This document shows positions 21,186 through 30,237 of a stretch of 46,261 nucleotides of DNA, one piece after another. A program made the position numbers and the translations under genes. This DNA is from Leishmania infantum JPCM5. Its lineage: Eukaryota > Euglenozoa > Kinetoplastea > Trypanosomatida > Trypanosomatidae. The notes below the pieces were generated by a model, which was not told the DNA's origin, did no database searches, and was given only the letters and a program-made list of their open reading frames with translations. The stretch covers positions 607,141-653,401 of the forward strand of contig NC_009406.2 in assembly GCF_000002875.2 (NCBI RefSeq), read 5' to 3'. Positions within the stretch are counted from its first letter, which is position 1; each line of letters begins with the position of its first letter.

Positions 21186-22202
21186 ATGACGTCCAAGCAC
21201 ACCCCTCAGCCGTACACAATGACAGCGAACACGCCGGCATGGAACCCGGAGACGCGGCTTCCGTCCCTTAGCAAGTCCGCAATGATCCGAGACGTTTGGG
21301 CTGACAATCTCGAGGAGGAGTTCGCCACGATCCGGTCTCTCATCAAGGACTACCCGTTCGTGTCGCTAGACACGGAATTCCCTGGAGTGGTGGCCAAGCC
21401 GGTGGGCAGCTTCAAGACGACGCACGAGTTCTACTACCAAACGCTGCGGTGCAACGTGAACCTCCTCAAGATCATTCAGCTCGGCATCACCCTTCTGAAC
21501 GACAAGGGCGAGGTCCCGGAGCACTGCTCCACCTGGCAGTTCAACTTCCGCTTCAGCATCAAGGAAGACGTTTACGCGCAAGACAGCATTGAGCTTCTCC
21601 GGCATGGCGGCATCAACTTCGACTACTTCAACGACTTCGGGATCGAGGTGACGCACTTTGCGGAACTGCTCATCTCCAGCGGGCTGGTGCTCAACTCCAA
21701 CGTGCGCTGGCTTGCCTTCCACGCTGGCTACGACTTCGGGTACCTCATCAAGGTGGTGTGCAACAAGGATCTTCCGGAGAAGGAGGAGGAGTTCCTGCAA
21801 ACCCTTCATGCTCTCTTCCCGAGCATGTTTGACCTCAAGTATCTTTTGCGCTTCACGGATGTGTCCCACTCCTTTGGACTGGACTACTTAGCGGAGAGCC
21901 TGAAGCTGCGCCGCTTCGGCACGGCGCATCAGGCCGGCAGCGATTCGCTCCTCACGGGCCACTGCTACTTCAAGTTGCTGCGTGATAGCTTTGGCAACAC
22001 CGCACCGGTGGCCAACAACGGCGTTCTCTACGGTCTTAGCGAGGATGCAGCTTCGTCCGTCACTCCTAGCAGCGCGCAGGCGGTGACGCAGGTGAATAGC
22101 AACTCGCACAACTTCTCAAGCCCCATTGCGTACGGCAATGGCGGCGCAAGCAGCGGTACCTTCCCTGCGGCCCCCCTCAACTCTAACATGCGCAGGTCGT
22201 GA
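21186..22202 (+). CDS. CAF1: CAF1/POP2 deadenylase, catalytic subunit of the CCR4-NOT complex
   Basis: The 338-residue product is a DEDD-family RNase D-type nuclease closely matching CAF1 (CNOT7/8, POP2). It removes mRNA poly(A) tails, the first step of most cytoplasmic mRNA decay. Catalytic residues are all visible: Asp62 and Glu64 in SLDTEFPG, Asp183 in HAGYDFGYL, His248 and Asp253 in HQAGSDSLL. The Asp62-Asp183 spacing of 121 equals that of human CNOT7 as I remember it (D40-D161). The core ends near residue 265; the last ~65 residues are Ser/Asn/Ala-rich. The first ATG after the predicted acceptor is 21186; ATG 21219 (residue 12) is also possible. Known: T. brucei CAF1 is an essential deadenylase. 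Its closeness to the decapping enzyme gene is notable. Confidence 0.93.
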   Translation: MTSKHTPQPYTMTANTPAWNPETRLPSLSKSAMIRDVWADNLEEEFATIRSLIKDYPFVSLDTEFPGVVAKPVGSFKTTHEFYYQTLRCNVNLLKIIQLGITLLNDKGEVPEHCSTWQFNFRFSIKEDVYAQDSIELLRHGGINFDYFNDFGIEVTHFAELLISSGLVLNSNVRWLAFHAGYDFGYLIKVVCNKDLPEKEEEFLQTLHALFPSMFDLKYLLRFTDVSHSFGLDYLAESLKLRRFGTAHQAGSDSLLTGHCYFKLLRDSFGNTAPVANNGVLYGLSEDAASSVTPSSAQAVTQVNSNSHNFSSPIAYGNGGASSGTFPAAPLNSNMRRS

Positions 22203-23452
22203 GCAGTTGCGAGGGGGCTCCGCAGCGTTTTTCTTTTCTCTAATCATGTAAAGGCTCCATCGTGTGCATTGGGCATCCTTATACCTTTGCACTTGTGTAC
22301 GCGTAGGCGCATGTGTGGTGCGAGAGGGGGATGGTGTGTGTGTGTGGCTGAGTGGGGGCTACGCTCGTGGCGTACAAGCCTGCAAGGTATGTGTGCGTGT
22401 GTATGTGTGCCGCTCTGCGCGCGCCTTCTCCTCTTTCTCCTTTCTGCTGCTTTGCTCCTTTTTCCTTTGGCCACTCGTGCAGAACTCGGCGGCGGCGCTC
22501 TGGCTTCACCTGTGGCCCTTCTCTCCCTCTGCACCGGGCCGGGAGGGACCGGGGAGAGGGAGAGGAGGGGGAAGAGCACGCGTGCGCGTGCGAGGCGACG
22601 CGTTCGTGTTCGTTTTCTTTTTTTATTTTCTGTACTTTCTCAGGAGGATGGCCGTTGTATGAAGTGCGCTCGCTTCGCCGCTTTTTTCTTTTGCTTTTCC
22701 GTCTTGCTGTTTGTCTGTCTGTCTCTCTCTGTATGTGTGTCGCAGGGCAGTGGGGAGAGGGGCGGGCGTGCACGACTGTCGCTCCTGGTGCGCTCTGTTT
22801 GTTGTCTGTTTGAATCTCTTGCATGAAGTCCACCTTCTTCCGTTTTGTGGTCTTCATCACCTCGTGCATCTGCCTCTGCCTGAGGGGTGGGCCTGTGTGT
22901 GTGTGTGTGTGCGTGTGGACGTTTTCTCCTTGTCACGGTGCCCTTTTTCATGTGCGTGCGTTTTTTTTCCCTTTTGTCAGTGCTCTAAAACAGAGAAGAA
23001 ATATGTGATGCACAGCTAGGCTCATGGATGGCGATCACCTCACGTGAAGTGCGGCGGAAAGACCGCTGCCGTGGTGAAGCGCGCCATCCAAAGTCTGTCA
23101 CCGTGCGGCCCCGACCCCGCCCTCCGAGGTGGCCGCGGAAGACTCGGAAAAGGGTTGCGCAATGTTGATCAGAAATGAGGGAAACACGCGAGACGCTGTT
23201 CTCCCGACGCTACTGCCCTTTGTTCCGTGTCCACATGCTCCTGCACATTCATGTTCCTTTCTTCATCTCCCCACCCATTGCCCGCTTCCCCCCCCCCCAA
23301 CCACCACCACATACAAACGCGTCTGCGCATGACATACTCCGCATGTCAGAGCAGTTCTTTCGCCCGGTTAGCGATAGCTATCCGCTCCTCATTACATCGA
23401 CAAGCACAAGGCGTGCAGATAATAAAGAAAAAGACGACTGAAAGTCATTATC
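22203..23452 (+). other. Intergenic spacer with TG-rich and pyrimidine-rich tracts
   Basis: TG/GTGT runs at about 22335-22410 and 22885-22920 and pyrimidine tracts at about 22430-22480 and 23245-23300 (including a run of 11 C at 23288-23298) dominate. The segment 23035-23160 is less repetitive and GC-rich but shows no gene, tRNA or recognisable RNA fold to me. Confidence 0.55.
23251..23349 (+). promoter_or_regulatory. Predicted polypyrimidine tract and trans-splice acceptor for the 103-aa gene
   Basis: The C/T-rich tract (23251-23300) is followed by the first AG at 23348-23349. The resulting 103-nt leader has no ATG before 23453. Confidence 0.45.
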
Positions 23453-23764
23453 ATGTCCTCTGAGCGTGAACCCGTTCTGGAGGTGGCGGAGACGAGCGAC
23501 TTCTGGTCCAACCCGGTCGATCACTTCCGCCCCAACCTGAAGTTTCTCTCCGTGTACGTGGAGCACCAGTACGTGGTGGATAAGTGGCTGCACATCAAGG
23601 AGAAGTGGCTGAAGCCGTGGTACCTGCCGTGGTGGACGCCCATGTACCAGGTCATGACCTGGTATTCCCAGCGCAACCGCAACCTCATGCTGGTGGAGAA
23701 CAACCTCAACTACCGTCCGTACCGCTACCGTCGCAACGATGAGGACCGCAAAAACCCGTACTAG
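23453..23764 (+). CDS. Small aromatic/basic hypothetical protein, 103 aa
   Basis: The frame has clear coding bias and starts at the first ATG after a predicted splice acceptor. The product opens with an acidic stretch (SEREPVLEVAE), followed by a Trp/Tyr-rich middle (KEKWLKPWYLPWWTPMYQVM, about residues 48-67) and a basic Tyr/Arg/Asn-rich tail. No cleavable signal peptide or long hydrophobic helix is clear; the middle could be a short interfacial or single membrane-lying helix. I do not recognise the family. Small, aromatic, basic proteins of this kind are frequent among accessory subunits of trypanosomatid mitochondrial respiratory and ATP synthase complexes, but that is a guess from composition. 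It lies between CAF1 and the CobW-like gene. Confidence 0.8.
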   Translation: MSSEREPVLEVAETSDFWSNPVDHFRPNLKFLSVYVEHQYVVDKWLHIKEKWLKPWYLPWWTPMYQVMTWYSQRNRNLMLVENNLNYRPYRYRRNDEDRKNPY

Positions 23765-24527
23765 TGCACTCTCTATGCGTGACTCTGCACGCGGGGAGGA
23801 GAGGAGGTGGAGGGGTAGCAGAGAGAGAAGGTGCAGTTGCTCCACTTAAGGCGCACCTGAAGACTCGTTTCCTCTGTTTGACACGCTCTCTTGTACCACC
23901 CCCTCCGTCAGACCTTTGTAGGAAGAAGAGTGTGGCTGTGCGTATGCGTCCTCTCCCAATATCCCTTCGTATCTAACGAGCTAAAATCCACAGGCAAACG
24001 GGGGGATGCGTATTGGACGTGTGTGCGTGAGCGAGCATGCGCGAATGAATGGGCTGTTGCGCGTGCTCGCGTGTGGTGCACATGTCTCTGCACAGGCGCA
24101 TGGCAATGCGCTGTATCTGTTTTGCTTTCATCTCTAACTCCTCTCGCATTTTGTCGGCCGATGCGCCGTCTCACTCTCTCCGTGCGTGTGTAAGTCAATG
24201 TAGGAAAAAAAAGCAGTAGTAGATTCACAAATGAAACCGCGGCCTCGATACGGACTGCAACAGGTCGATGCTGTGGCCCCCTCAAGGGCCGACGACGACG
24301 AAGATGGGGAGGCGACGTGCGGTGGCAGCACTCGCTGTTGTAGAATGAGCTTCGTGACCCTTCCCGTCCCAGACCTCTCCCTCCTCGCGCTTTTGCCCTG
24401 TACGGCGTGTACGCCGATGCCGCGCGGTCTTACTCGCACGTACGTCCTGGCGAAAGAGATCGGCACTTCTGCGATGGTGGAGAGACAGCTTGATGCCGAT
24501 CTCTTAGTCTTGTTCTGTCTCCTTGCT

Positions 24528-24560
24528 ACACACACACACACATACATACATACATACACA
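24528..24560. repeat. (AC)n/(CATA)n microsatellite
   Basis: A run of about seven AC units passes into four CATA-type units and ends with ACAC. It lies in the spacer upstream of the CobW-like gene. Confidence 0.9.
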
Positions 24561-24799
24561 CTTAGGCACATGGAGGAAACGGAGAGTCAGAGGAAAGGGG
24601 TGGGTGGGTGCCATGCTGATGCACTCTTCTACGTCTGTCCTCCACCTCCTTCACCTCTTGCGTGCGTGTGTGTATGTGCGTGTGCGTGCGTGCCGTGCGC
24701 GACGCGAGGGGACGAGCTCGATTACTACGTCGCATGCCACCACTCTCTTCCCCTGTCTCTCCCTCATCCCCGCGCTCATCGTCGCGCAGGATTCTCGAA

Positions 24800-24843
24800 C
24801 TCTTTTTCTTCTTTCGCTCGTGTGTGTGCGGTGTGCTATTTAG
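24800..24843 (+). promoter_or_regulatory. Predicted polypyrimidine tract and trans-splice acceptor for the CobW-like gene
   Basis: A C/T tract (24800-24820) is followed by AG at 24842-24843; an alternative is the tract at 24741-24770 with AG near 24788. Either site leaves an out-of-frame ATG (24846) ahead of the CobW start at 24880. An in-frame TGA at 24850-24852 rules out a longer CobW protein. Confidence 0.4.
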
Positions 24844-24879
24844 TGATGCTGAACCCTGTCATTACTCCACGGCGCAGCC

Positions 24880-26040
24880 ATGATACACGACACCCTGAAA
24901 GTGTGCGTCTTCGTAGGCTTCTTGGGCTCTGGGAAGACCACTATCCTTCAGCGCCTTCTCCCCACCCTCCCACGTGAGGAGAAGGTGCGTATCATTGTGA
25001 ACGACATCAGTTGTGATAACATCGACGCTCACGCTTTTCAGCCATCCGGCGCAACGAACTCCACATCTGCTCGTGGCAATGATGTAGTGGCGCTCTCCGG
25101 TGGGTGCGTGTGCTGCAATCTGCTCTCCGACCTCGTTGCGGAGCTACAGTCTGCACACGCGCAGGGATGCGGGTATTCGCTTGTAGAGTGCACAGGCGTT
25201 GCGGATCCCGTCCCCATCGCAGCCACCCTGCATGCGCTCCCCGAGCTTCGTGTGTGCGTAGAGGTCGACGCGGTGGTGATGGTCATCGCCGCGTCCTCCT
25301 TGCTCTCGGTTACGACAGGTGAACAAGTCGCGCTCGACTCGCTGGACGTGCTGCGCGGCGACCCCATTCAAGGCGCCAACGTGGTCCTCATCAATAATTG
25401 GGAGTACACGGATCGTATCGACGCGACGATGATGCGACTCTGGGTGCGGCGCATCAAGGAGTTCGCCAGCGAGTCGAACCCGCACGTACGTGTGTACTGT
25501 ACAAATGAAGGGTATTTCGCCTTCGACTCGCTCGTCTACCGCCAAGGTCTTTTCACCGCTGACAATGTCGCTTCCTTCTTCCTGGGCGCGTACGCCGCCG
25601 CAGGAAAAGTGATCGGCGCTTTTGGTGGCAACGCCGCTGCTGAGGAGGAGGCGGGCGAGATGAAGAAGCTGGGTTTGCGACTTTTCACACTCGAGCTGAG
25701 AGGGAAGGTCTTCTCGACACAGCTGCTGCGCCGGGCTCTCTTCAGTCCCGCAGCACGGCAACTACTCAAGAATGTGTGGCGCAGCAAGGGCTACTTTAGC
25801 GCTCTGGACGACGAGGGCAGCGGTGGCTCGTACTCTGCCAAAGAGGTTCAGTTCCGCTGGCAGACGGTGAAGCGCAAGGTGGACTATGGCGAGGTATTGC
25901 CACCGTACGTGCCGCTGGTCGGCCGAGAATCAGGTGAGCCTCTTTGCTGCCGAATTGTCTTTATCGGCGATTTCGACGCCGGGGCTAAAGCCCAGCAGGC
26001 AGTCACATTTTTTTCCGCGGTGGCGTCACGCAGCGTCTGA
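24880..26040 (+). CDS. CobW/COG0523-family P-loop GTPase, putative metal chaperone
   Basis: The 386-residue protein has the CobW plan. Its Walker A is GFLGSGKTT (residues 13-21), the metal-binding CxCC motif is GGCVCCN (Cys76, Cys78, Cys79), and the G3-like motif reads LVECTGVADP. The C-terminal CobW_C domain (about residues 265-380) contains the usual LRLFTLELRGK and WRSKGYF landmarks. Known: COG0523 proteins are GTP-driven chaperones delivering zinc, cobalt or related metals; ZNG1 is the eukaryotic zinc member that activates methionine aminopeptidase. The metal cannot be told from sequence here. Oddities: the G4 motif NKxD is replaced by LINNWEYTD, so guanine specificity may be weakened, and no His-rich metal loop is visible in the linker. 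No targeting signal is evident, suggesting cytosol. Confidence 0.85.
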   Translation: MIHDTLKVCVFVGFLGSGKTTILQRLLPTLPREEKVRIIVNDISCDNIDAHAFQPSGATNSTSARGNDVVALSGGCVCCNLLSDLVAELQSAHAQGCGYSLVECTGVADPVPIAATLHALPELRVCVEVDAVVMVIAASSLLSVTTGEQVALDSLDVLRGDPIQGANVVLINNWEYTDRIDATMMRLWVRRIKEFASESNPHVRVYCTNEGYFAFDSLVYRQGLFTADNVASFFLGAYAAAGKVIGAFGGNAAAEEEAGEMKKLGLRLFTLELRGKVFSTQLLRRALFSPAARQLLKNVWRSKGYFSALDDEGSGGSYSAKEVQFRWQTVKRKVDYGEVLPPYVPLVGRESGEPLCCRIVFIGDFDAGAKAQQAVTFFSAVASRSV

Positions 26041-26778
26041 CCCCTCTCTATCTCCATTCTCCTTTGGCTTGCTGTCGCTTGGCTGCGCTCTGCTGCTGTG
26101 CGCACCAACTCGCTCTCCGCCTTGCCCTCTTTCCACCATCTGCCATGTCCACCCGCCAACCACATACGACTAACGCTGAGGCGCTTATAATCCGTTGTTG
26201 CCCCCCTCTCTTGCGCATGTGTGTTAGCAAGCATGCACACCATTATGCTGTTGTATCGTCTCGCTACCTTGGGCGTCGACACACCACAAACTCTACTCCT
26301 ACATCCTTGCCCGTCGCATCACGCCGGGCTATCGGCTGCAGTTGTGAGCGCTGCGCTTCTCCTCTCGTGGAGCCTCACATGTGCGCACCGCCTTTTCCAC
26401 CTTCCCTCACTTTCTCCCGGCTGCTCCGTTGCGTGTCGCAGAGAGCCACCACTCCCCCTGCCCTCACGGGCACATAGAATCGCACCTCTCAGCATAGAAG
26501 AGACGACGTATGTGCGCACGTCTGGGCAAGGCGGAAGCCCACCTGCGGAGGTAGGGGAACAAATTCTGCTTCGCCTCTCCCTCCACCTTCTCTCTCCTCC
26601 GCTACACTGATCCCTCTGTCTTCGACTCTCTCTGCTGCCACTGCGCACGACGTCTTCGAACGCAGCGCAGGCCGTTGCGTGGTGTGGCTTCACAAGCTCC
26701 ATTTCAAGCCTTCGTACTTTGCCATTATCGTCTTGCGTCTCCTGTCTTCTACTCCCTCACCCGCTCTCTCTCTCACAT
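26041..26778 (+). other. Intergenic spacer
   Basis: Pyrimidine-rich stretches lie at about 26560-26640 and 26730-26778, the latter ending at the next ATG. Nothing gene-like is seen. A likely acceptor for the next gene is the AG at 26664-26665, after the tract at 26614-26640, giving a leader of about 114 nt without ATG. Confidence 0.5.
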
Positions 26779-28629
26779 ATGTTGTACGGTTCCTCTTGCC
26801 ACGAGGACAGCTTCCTCGATGCCATCCTCGATGAGCTCACGGTAAATCCATACAGTGACCTCCCCACGGTGCTCGCACGCGTGGAGCGTGTGCAGACGGC
26901 AGAATCAAATGTGGAGCGAATGAGGCAGCGCAAGGCAGAGCAGCAGGAGGAGCGCGCGGCCCGCCTGCGGAACGAGTGGGCGTCCGCGACGAGGCATCAG
27001 AGCCCCGCGTCAAGAGCTGACTCGCAGCAATCCCTATCACTGGAGGCCCTCACTGCGAGTTCGTCAGCGTACTTGGACAGCCTCGCTCGCGCCGCAGATC
27101 GCGAGCCCATCGCATCGCTGCGAGGTGCTCCAAGCACGTCGGGACCGCCTCCCTTATGCGCGCCGGCAAAGCTTGCTGCCGAGGCACTGTCGCCTCTCAC
27201 CTCGGCCCTCTCCCTCCCCCACTTTCGCGATGAGCACGCGTCGAGTGCGCTGCGCAGCGCGTACGTTCACCTGCTTCCGTACATACTTGCTGTGGTGGCT
27301 CCTCCGGCTACACGCTCTACCTCACTGGCCCTTGCCACCTCTTCCACCACCGTAGCAGTCGCAGCAGGCGGTGGGTCTGCGCCAGTGCTGCCATGGTATG
27401 CGGTGCACACCGGCGACAGCGCCGTCCGTGAACTGCTCTCCCCGTACATGAGCTCTGTCGTGGGACCTCTGGAAAAAGAGCTGCGCTTCCACTTTAGCGC
27501 GGGGTGTGACACGGCAGCCGTTCACGAACCGCAGCACTTCTTCTCTTTTCTGATCGAGTGCTTCCAGCGGCAGCAGCGCATCGTGTCGGAGCAGTGGGCG
27601 ACGTCAAGGTTGCAAGACAGCGAGAGCGACGCTGCCCTCCGTCTTCTAGAGTCGGTGAGCCAGGTAGTCCTCAGTGCCACGGCCGTGGTTGTGTTCCAGG
27701 AGTGTTACGGCTGGCGGCCTGATTCGGCGCTGTCGCGCCACAAGGACTACGTTGCGGTCACCGTGAACGCCGTGCTGGACTTTGTAGCGTCTGCAGAGGG
27801 GCGCTTGTGCAGAGACTCGGTGCAGCTGCTCGTGGAACACCTACTGGCGGAGGAAGTGCTCCAGCTATACGCCCAATGTGGAGCGGACATGGCGGTGACC
27901 GCACTGCGCGATGGCGCGGCGCGGCTGTGGAGGCGGTCGTTCCTGATGGAGGGGGCGGGCCGCGCATCGTTCCCGCTTTACACGTGCAGTTTGCACTTGG
28001 TGCGCTCGCTCGAGGCGTTTCAGCGGCGTCTTCTCAACTCGCTACTTCTCCTGCGCGGCTCGTGGGCGGAACTGGTGTGGCGCAGATGTGTGGAGCCGGC
28101 GCTTTTGGCCTTCCTCGGGATTGTGGAGAATCAAGCACTGCCGGCTGTGGCGGACACGGCCGCAGCTTCCTGGGAGTCTGTCCTGTTCCTCCAGTGGTGT
28201 GTGGCGAGTGTGAAGGTTGTGGCAGCCGCAGCAGAGGACTGGCTTGGGATGCTGCGGGAAAGCTGCGCCGCCACGGCCAGCACCGCCTCCTCACCTTCCT
28301 CTCTCAGTAAGTCAGAGACACTGGATGCGCTGATGCTGTTTCGCGATCAACTTGCTCGCCGCTCGGCCGAGCACGCACGGCTCCTAACACTTCAACTCTG
28401 CACACCCCAGCCCGGGGATGCAGCGCAGGCTGCGCGGCTGCTGCACGGTGCCGAGGAGTTCTTCAAGCTCATGGGAGAACTGCCCGATAGCACGTCGGCC
28501 CCCTACATTGTGCAGGATTTGGTGCAGGGTGTCCTGCAGAAGAACCTCTCGCCGGAGCACAAGACTGAGTTGCTGTCGTACACAAGGGGATGTGGGCTGC
28601 AGCACTTTGCCCAGCTGCTTGTCGCGTGA
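26779..28629 (+). CDS. RINT1/Tip20-family vesicle-tethering protein
   Basis: The 616-residue product carries the family signature: PWYAVHTGDSAV (about residues 205-216), then GPLEKELRFHFSAG (about 228-241) and a long helical C-terminal region with FFSFLIECFQRQ, ECYGWRPDSALSRHKDY and LVEHLLAEEVLQLY. The N-terminal ~100 residues have a predicted coiled-coil stretch rich in Glu/Arg/Gln (about 35-75), followed by a Ser/Ala-rich linker. Known: RINT1 (human, NRZ complex) and Tip20 (yeast, Dsl1 complex) tether Golgi-derived COPI vesicles to the ER. Length is somewhat below the 700-790 residues usual for the family. The frame is open 60 bases further upstream, but the first ATG in it is 26779. Inference: this is the trypanosomatid Dsl1/NRZ subunit. 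Confidence 0.78.
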   Translation: MLYGSSCHEDSFLDAILDELTVNPYSDLPTVLARVERVQTAESNVERMRQRKAEQQEERAARLRNEWASATRHQSPASRADSQQSLSLEALTASSSAYLDSLARAADREPIASLRGAPSTSGPPPLCAPAKLAAEALSPLTSALSLPHFRDEHASSALRSAYVHLLPYILAVVAPPATRSTSLALATSSTTVAVAAGGGSAPVLPWYAVHTGDSAVRELLSPYMSSVVGPLEKELRFHFSAGCDTAAVHEPQHFFSFLIECFQRQQRIVSEQWATSRLQDSESDAALRLLESVSQVVLSATAVVVFQECYGWRPDSALSRHKDYVAVTVNAVLDFVASAEGRLCRDSVQLLVEHLLAEEVLQLYAQCGADMAVTALRDGAARLWRRSFLMEGAGRASFPLYTCSLHLVRSLEAFQRRLLNSLLLLRGSWAELVWRRCVEPALLAFLGIVENQALPAVADTAAASWESVLFLQWCVASVKVVAAAAEDWLGMLRESCAATASTASSPSSLSKSETLDALMLFRDQLARRSAEHARLLTLQLCTPQPGDAAQAARLLHGAEEFFKLMGELPDSTSAPYIVQDLVQGVLQKNLSPEHKTELLSYTRGCGLQHFAQLLVA

Positions 28630-29689
28630 GTCTTCTTCTGTCGCACGTGAAGACGGATGGATGCGTTGCGCGGGACGCGATGTGAGCACCCTCGTCGTCC
28701 TTATCGCCCTCCGGCTTCGTCTTTTCGTGTGCAGGCACGCACGTCTTGGTGCTCCGCACTTCGCTGCGCATCGTAGCGGTGCCGCCGTCGCCCCTCCTCC
28801 CGTACAAAACACGCAGAATCGACACAGCAGCAAAAAAAAAAGGACTTAGCGGATTGCGTGTGGCGTGCGTGTCAGCGCTGCTGTCAGTGGAGGGCTGCGA
28901 CTCGACGACGCATGTACGATGTCTACCCGTGCCCGACATTGAAATCAAGCTTGGGTGCACGTAAAGATGGCGTATGAGGCGGTGAGGGCGCCGTTTGATG
29001 TGGCGGTGCCTTGCTCCGGTCCGAGGTCTCTCCGGGATGACAAGGACATAGAACAGCTGCGGTGGCGTGGGGACTTTCGCGTTCCCACCCCGCCCTTCTC
29101 CCTCCCACTGTCGTCTCTACTGCTCATCAGGGCGCACGAGTCACCGTGTTTGCGAGTGCGTGTCTTGTGGTGTTGGGCTAGCAGGTTCGGAGTCGTGTTG
29201 CCATCCTTGCTTGGCACCTCAGTCATCGCTCGACCGCTACTTTGTAGCGAAACACTCAGCTTACCGCAGCCGCCTCTCTCTCGTCTTTTTTTCGCGGTAA
29301 CGCCCTGCACCTTCTCTGCATCCGCGAGCGAGGAAAGAAAAGTGGAGCGAGCCGTTCAGCGTCGTGCGCGCCTGAGCACTCACACTCCCTCTCTCTAGCG
29401 CCACCACCGTCACACCCATCTCTGCCTCTCTGCCCCTATTGCAGCAGCAGCAGCTGCTGCTACTGCTGCTACGACGCTGAGCCCCACCAGGAACACGTTC
29501 GAAGTAAATACGCACACGCGGAACTCGCTCGCGCATATCTGAAGCGATAGACGGGGGTGAGCGTATGTGCCGAGAAGGCTTGTGCGCAGCGCTCTTTCCA
29601 CCGTCTCGTACTCTTCAGCAAGACGAAGGCGGTCGGCAGAGCTATCGAGAGCCATGCACCGCCGCATGAGTGCCCGCCCCGACTCCTCG
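28630..29689 (+). other. Spacer between the RINT1-like gene and the amastin remnant
   Basis: No supported gene. An A-rich run (about 28832-28844) and a CAG/CTG-like run around 29440-29475 are the only simple repeats; open frames here have low-complexity composition. Confidence 0.45.
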
Positions 29690-30237
29690 AACTTGTTCCG
29701 GTATATCTGCCCCCGGCGCTGGCCGTGCTGCAGTTTCTTATTTTTTTTTTGTGCTCGTGGCGACGCCGTTGGACGTGCTCTAGCCACGCAATCACACCGG
29801 CTTCGAAAGCTGAGCATCTATGCTCGGCTGGAAAAAAATGTGCGGGACGCACGCCGTGATGTCGGGCTTCAAGTTCGGCATCACGGCAGCCATGGGTGGC
29901 GCCGCTGCCTTCGCCGTCATCTCCATCTTTGTGGCCGTCGTTTGCGTTCATTCTGCTCGTCCTGAGCGCCTTTGGCGTCTTCAAGAAGCCGTTGGTGGCA
30001 CTCGATGTCGACGGCGTGGCGTGTCTCACCATTCTCATTTCCTGGGGCCGTTTATCAGATGCGTACAATCAGGGCATGTGCGTTAAACTGCCTCACGGGA
30101 GTGCCGGCCACAGCTACGACTATGCTGCGTCGTTTGGACTCATGGTGACGGCCTGGATGTTTGAGGTGGCTGCGATTGCCGGCTTCTTCTTTCTCATGAA
30201 GACGTGGCGAAGGGGAAGGGGTGGGGAGGCGGAGTGA
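29690..30237 (+). pseudogene. Degenerate amastin gene (two frameshifts, two in-frame stops)
   Basis: Pieces of an amastin, the four-pass surface glycoprotein family of Leishmania and relatives, can be read in order but not in one frame. The first hydrophobic segment (LAVLQFLIF) is followed by a T10 run at 29741-29750. After a one-base slip the frame continues as FVLVATPLD, then meets TAG (29781-29783) and TGA (29811-29813). Between and after these lie the amastin-type loop PRNHTGFES and the signature-like ASMLGWKKMC, where the TGA stands at the usual first Cys. The second membrane helix (FGITAAMGGAAAFAVISIF) reads on to about 29935, where a second frameshift leads to the third and fourth helices and the TGA at 30235-30237. 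The final part includes SYDYAASFGLMVTAWMFEV. Four separate lesions make a decayed gene likely; the T10 slip alone could be a sequencing error. The subfamily cannot be told safely. Confidence 0.75.

Larger units (their letters stand above)
23765..24879 (+). other. Intergenic spacer
   Basis: The segment 24231-24500 is mixed in composition and contains an ATG whose frame runs on into the CobW gene region (to 24977) in a different frame; I read it as leader/UTR, not a gene. The remainder is TG- or CA-rich (see the microsatellite at 24528). Confidence 0.5.

Noticed and set aside
24231..24845. Possible 248-codon gene upstream of the CobW-like gene
   Set aside because: It passes through a CA/CATA microsatellite and pyrimidine tracts and overlaps the CobW start out of frame; composition is not coding-like.
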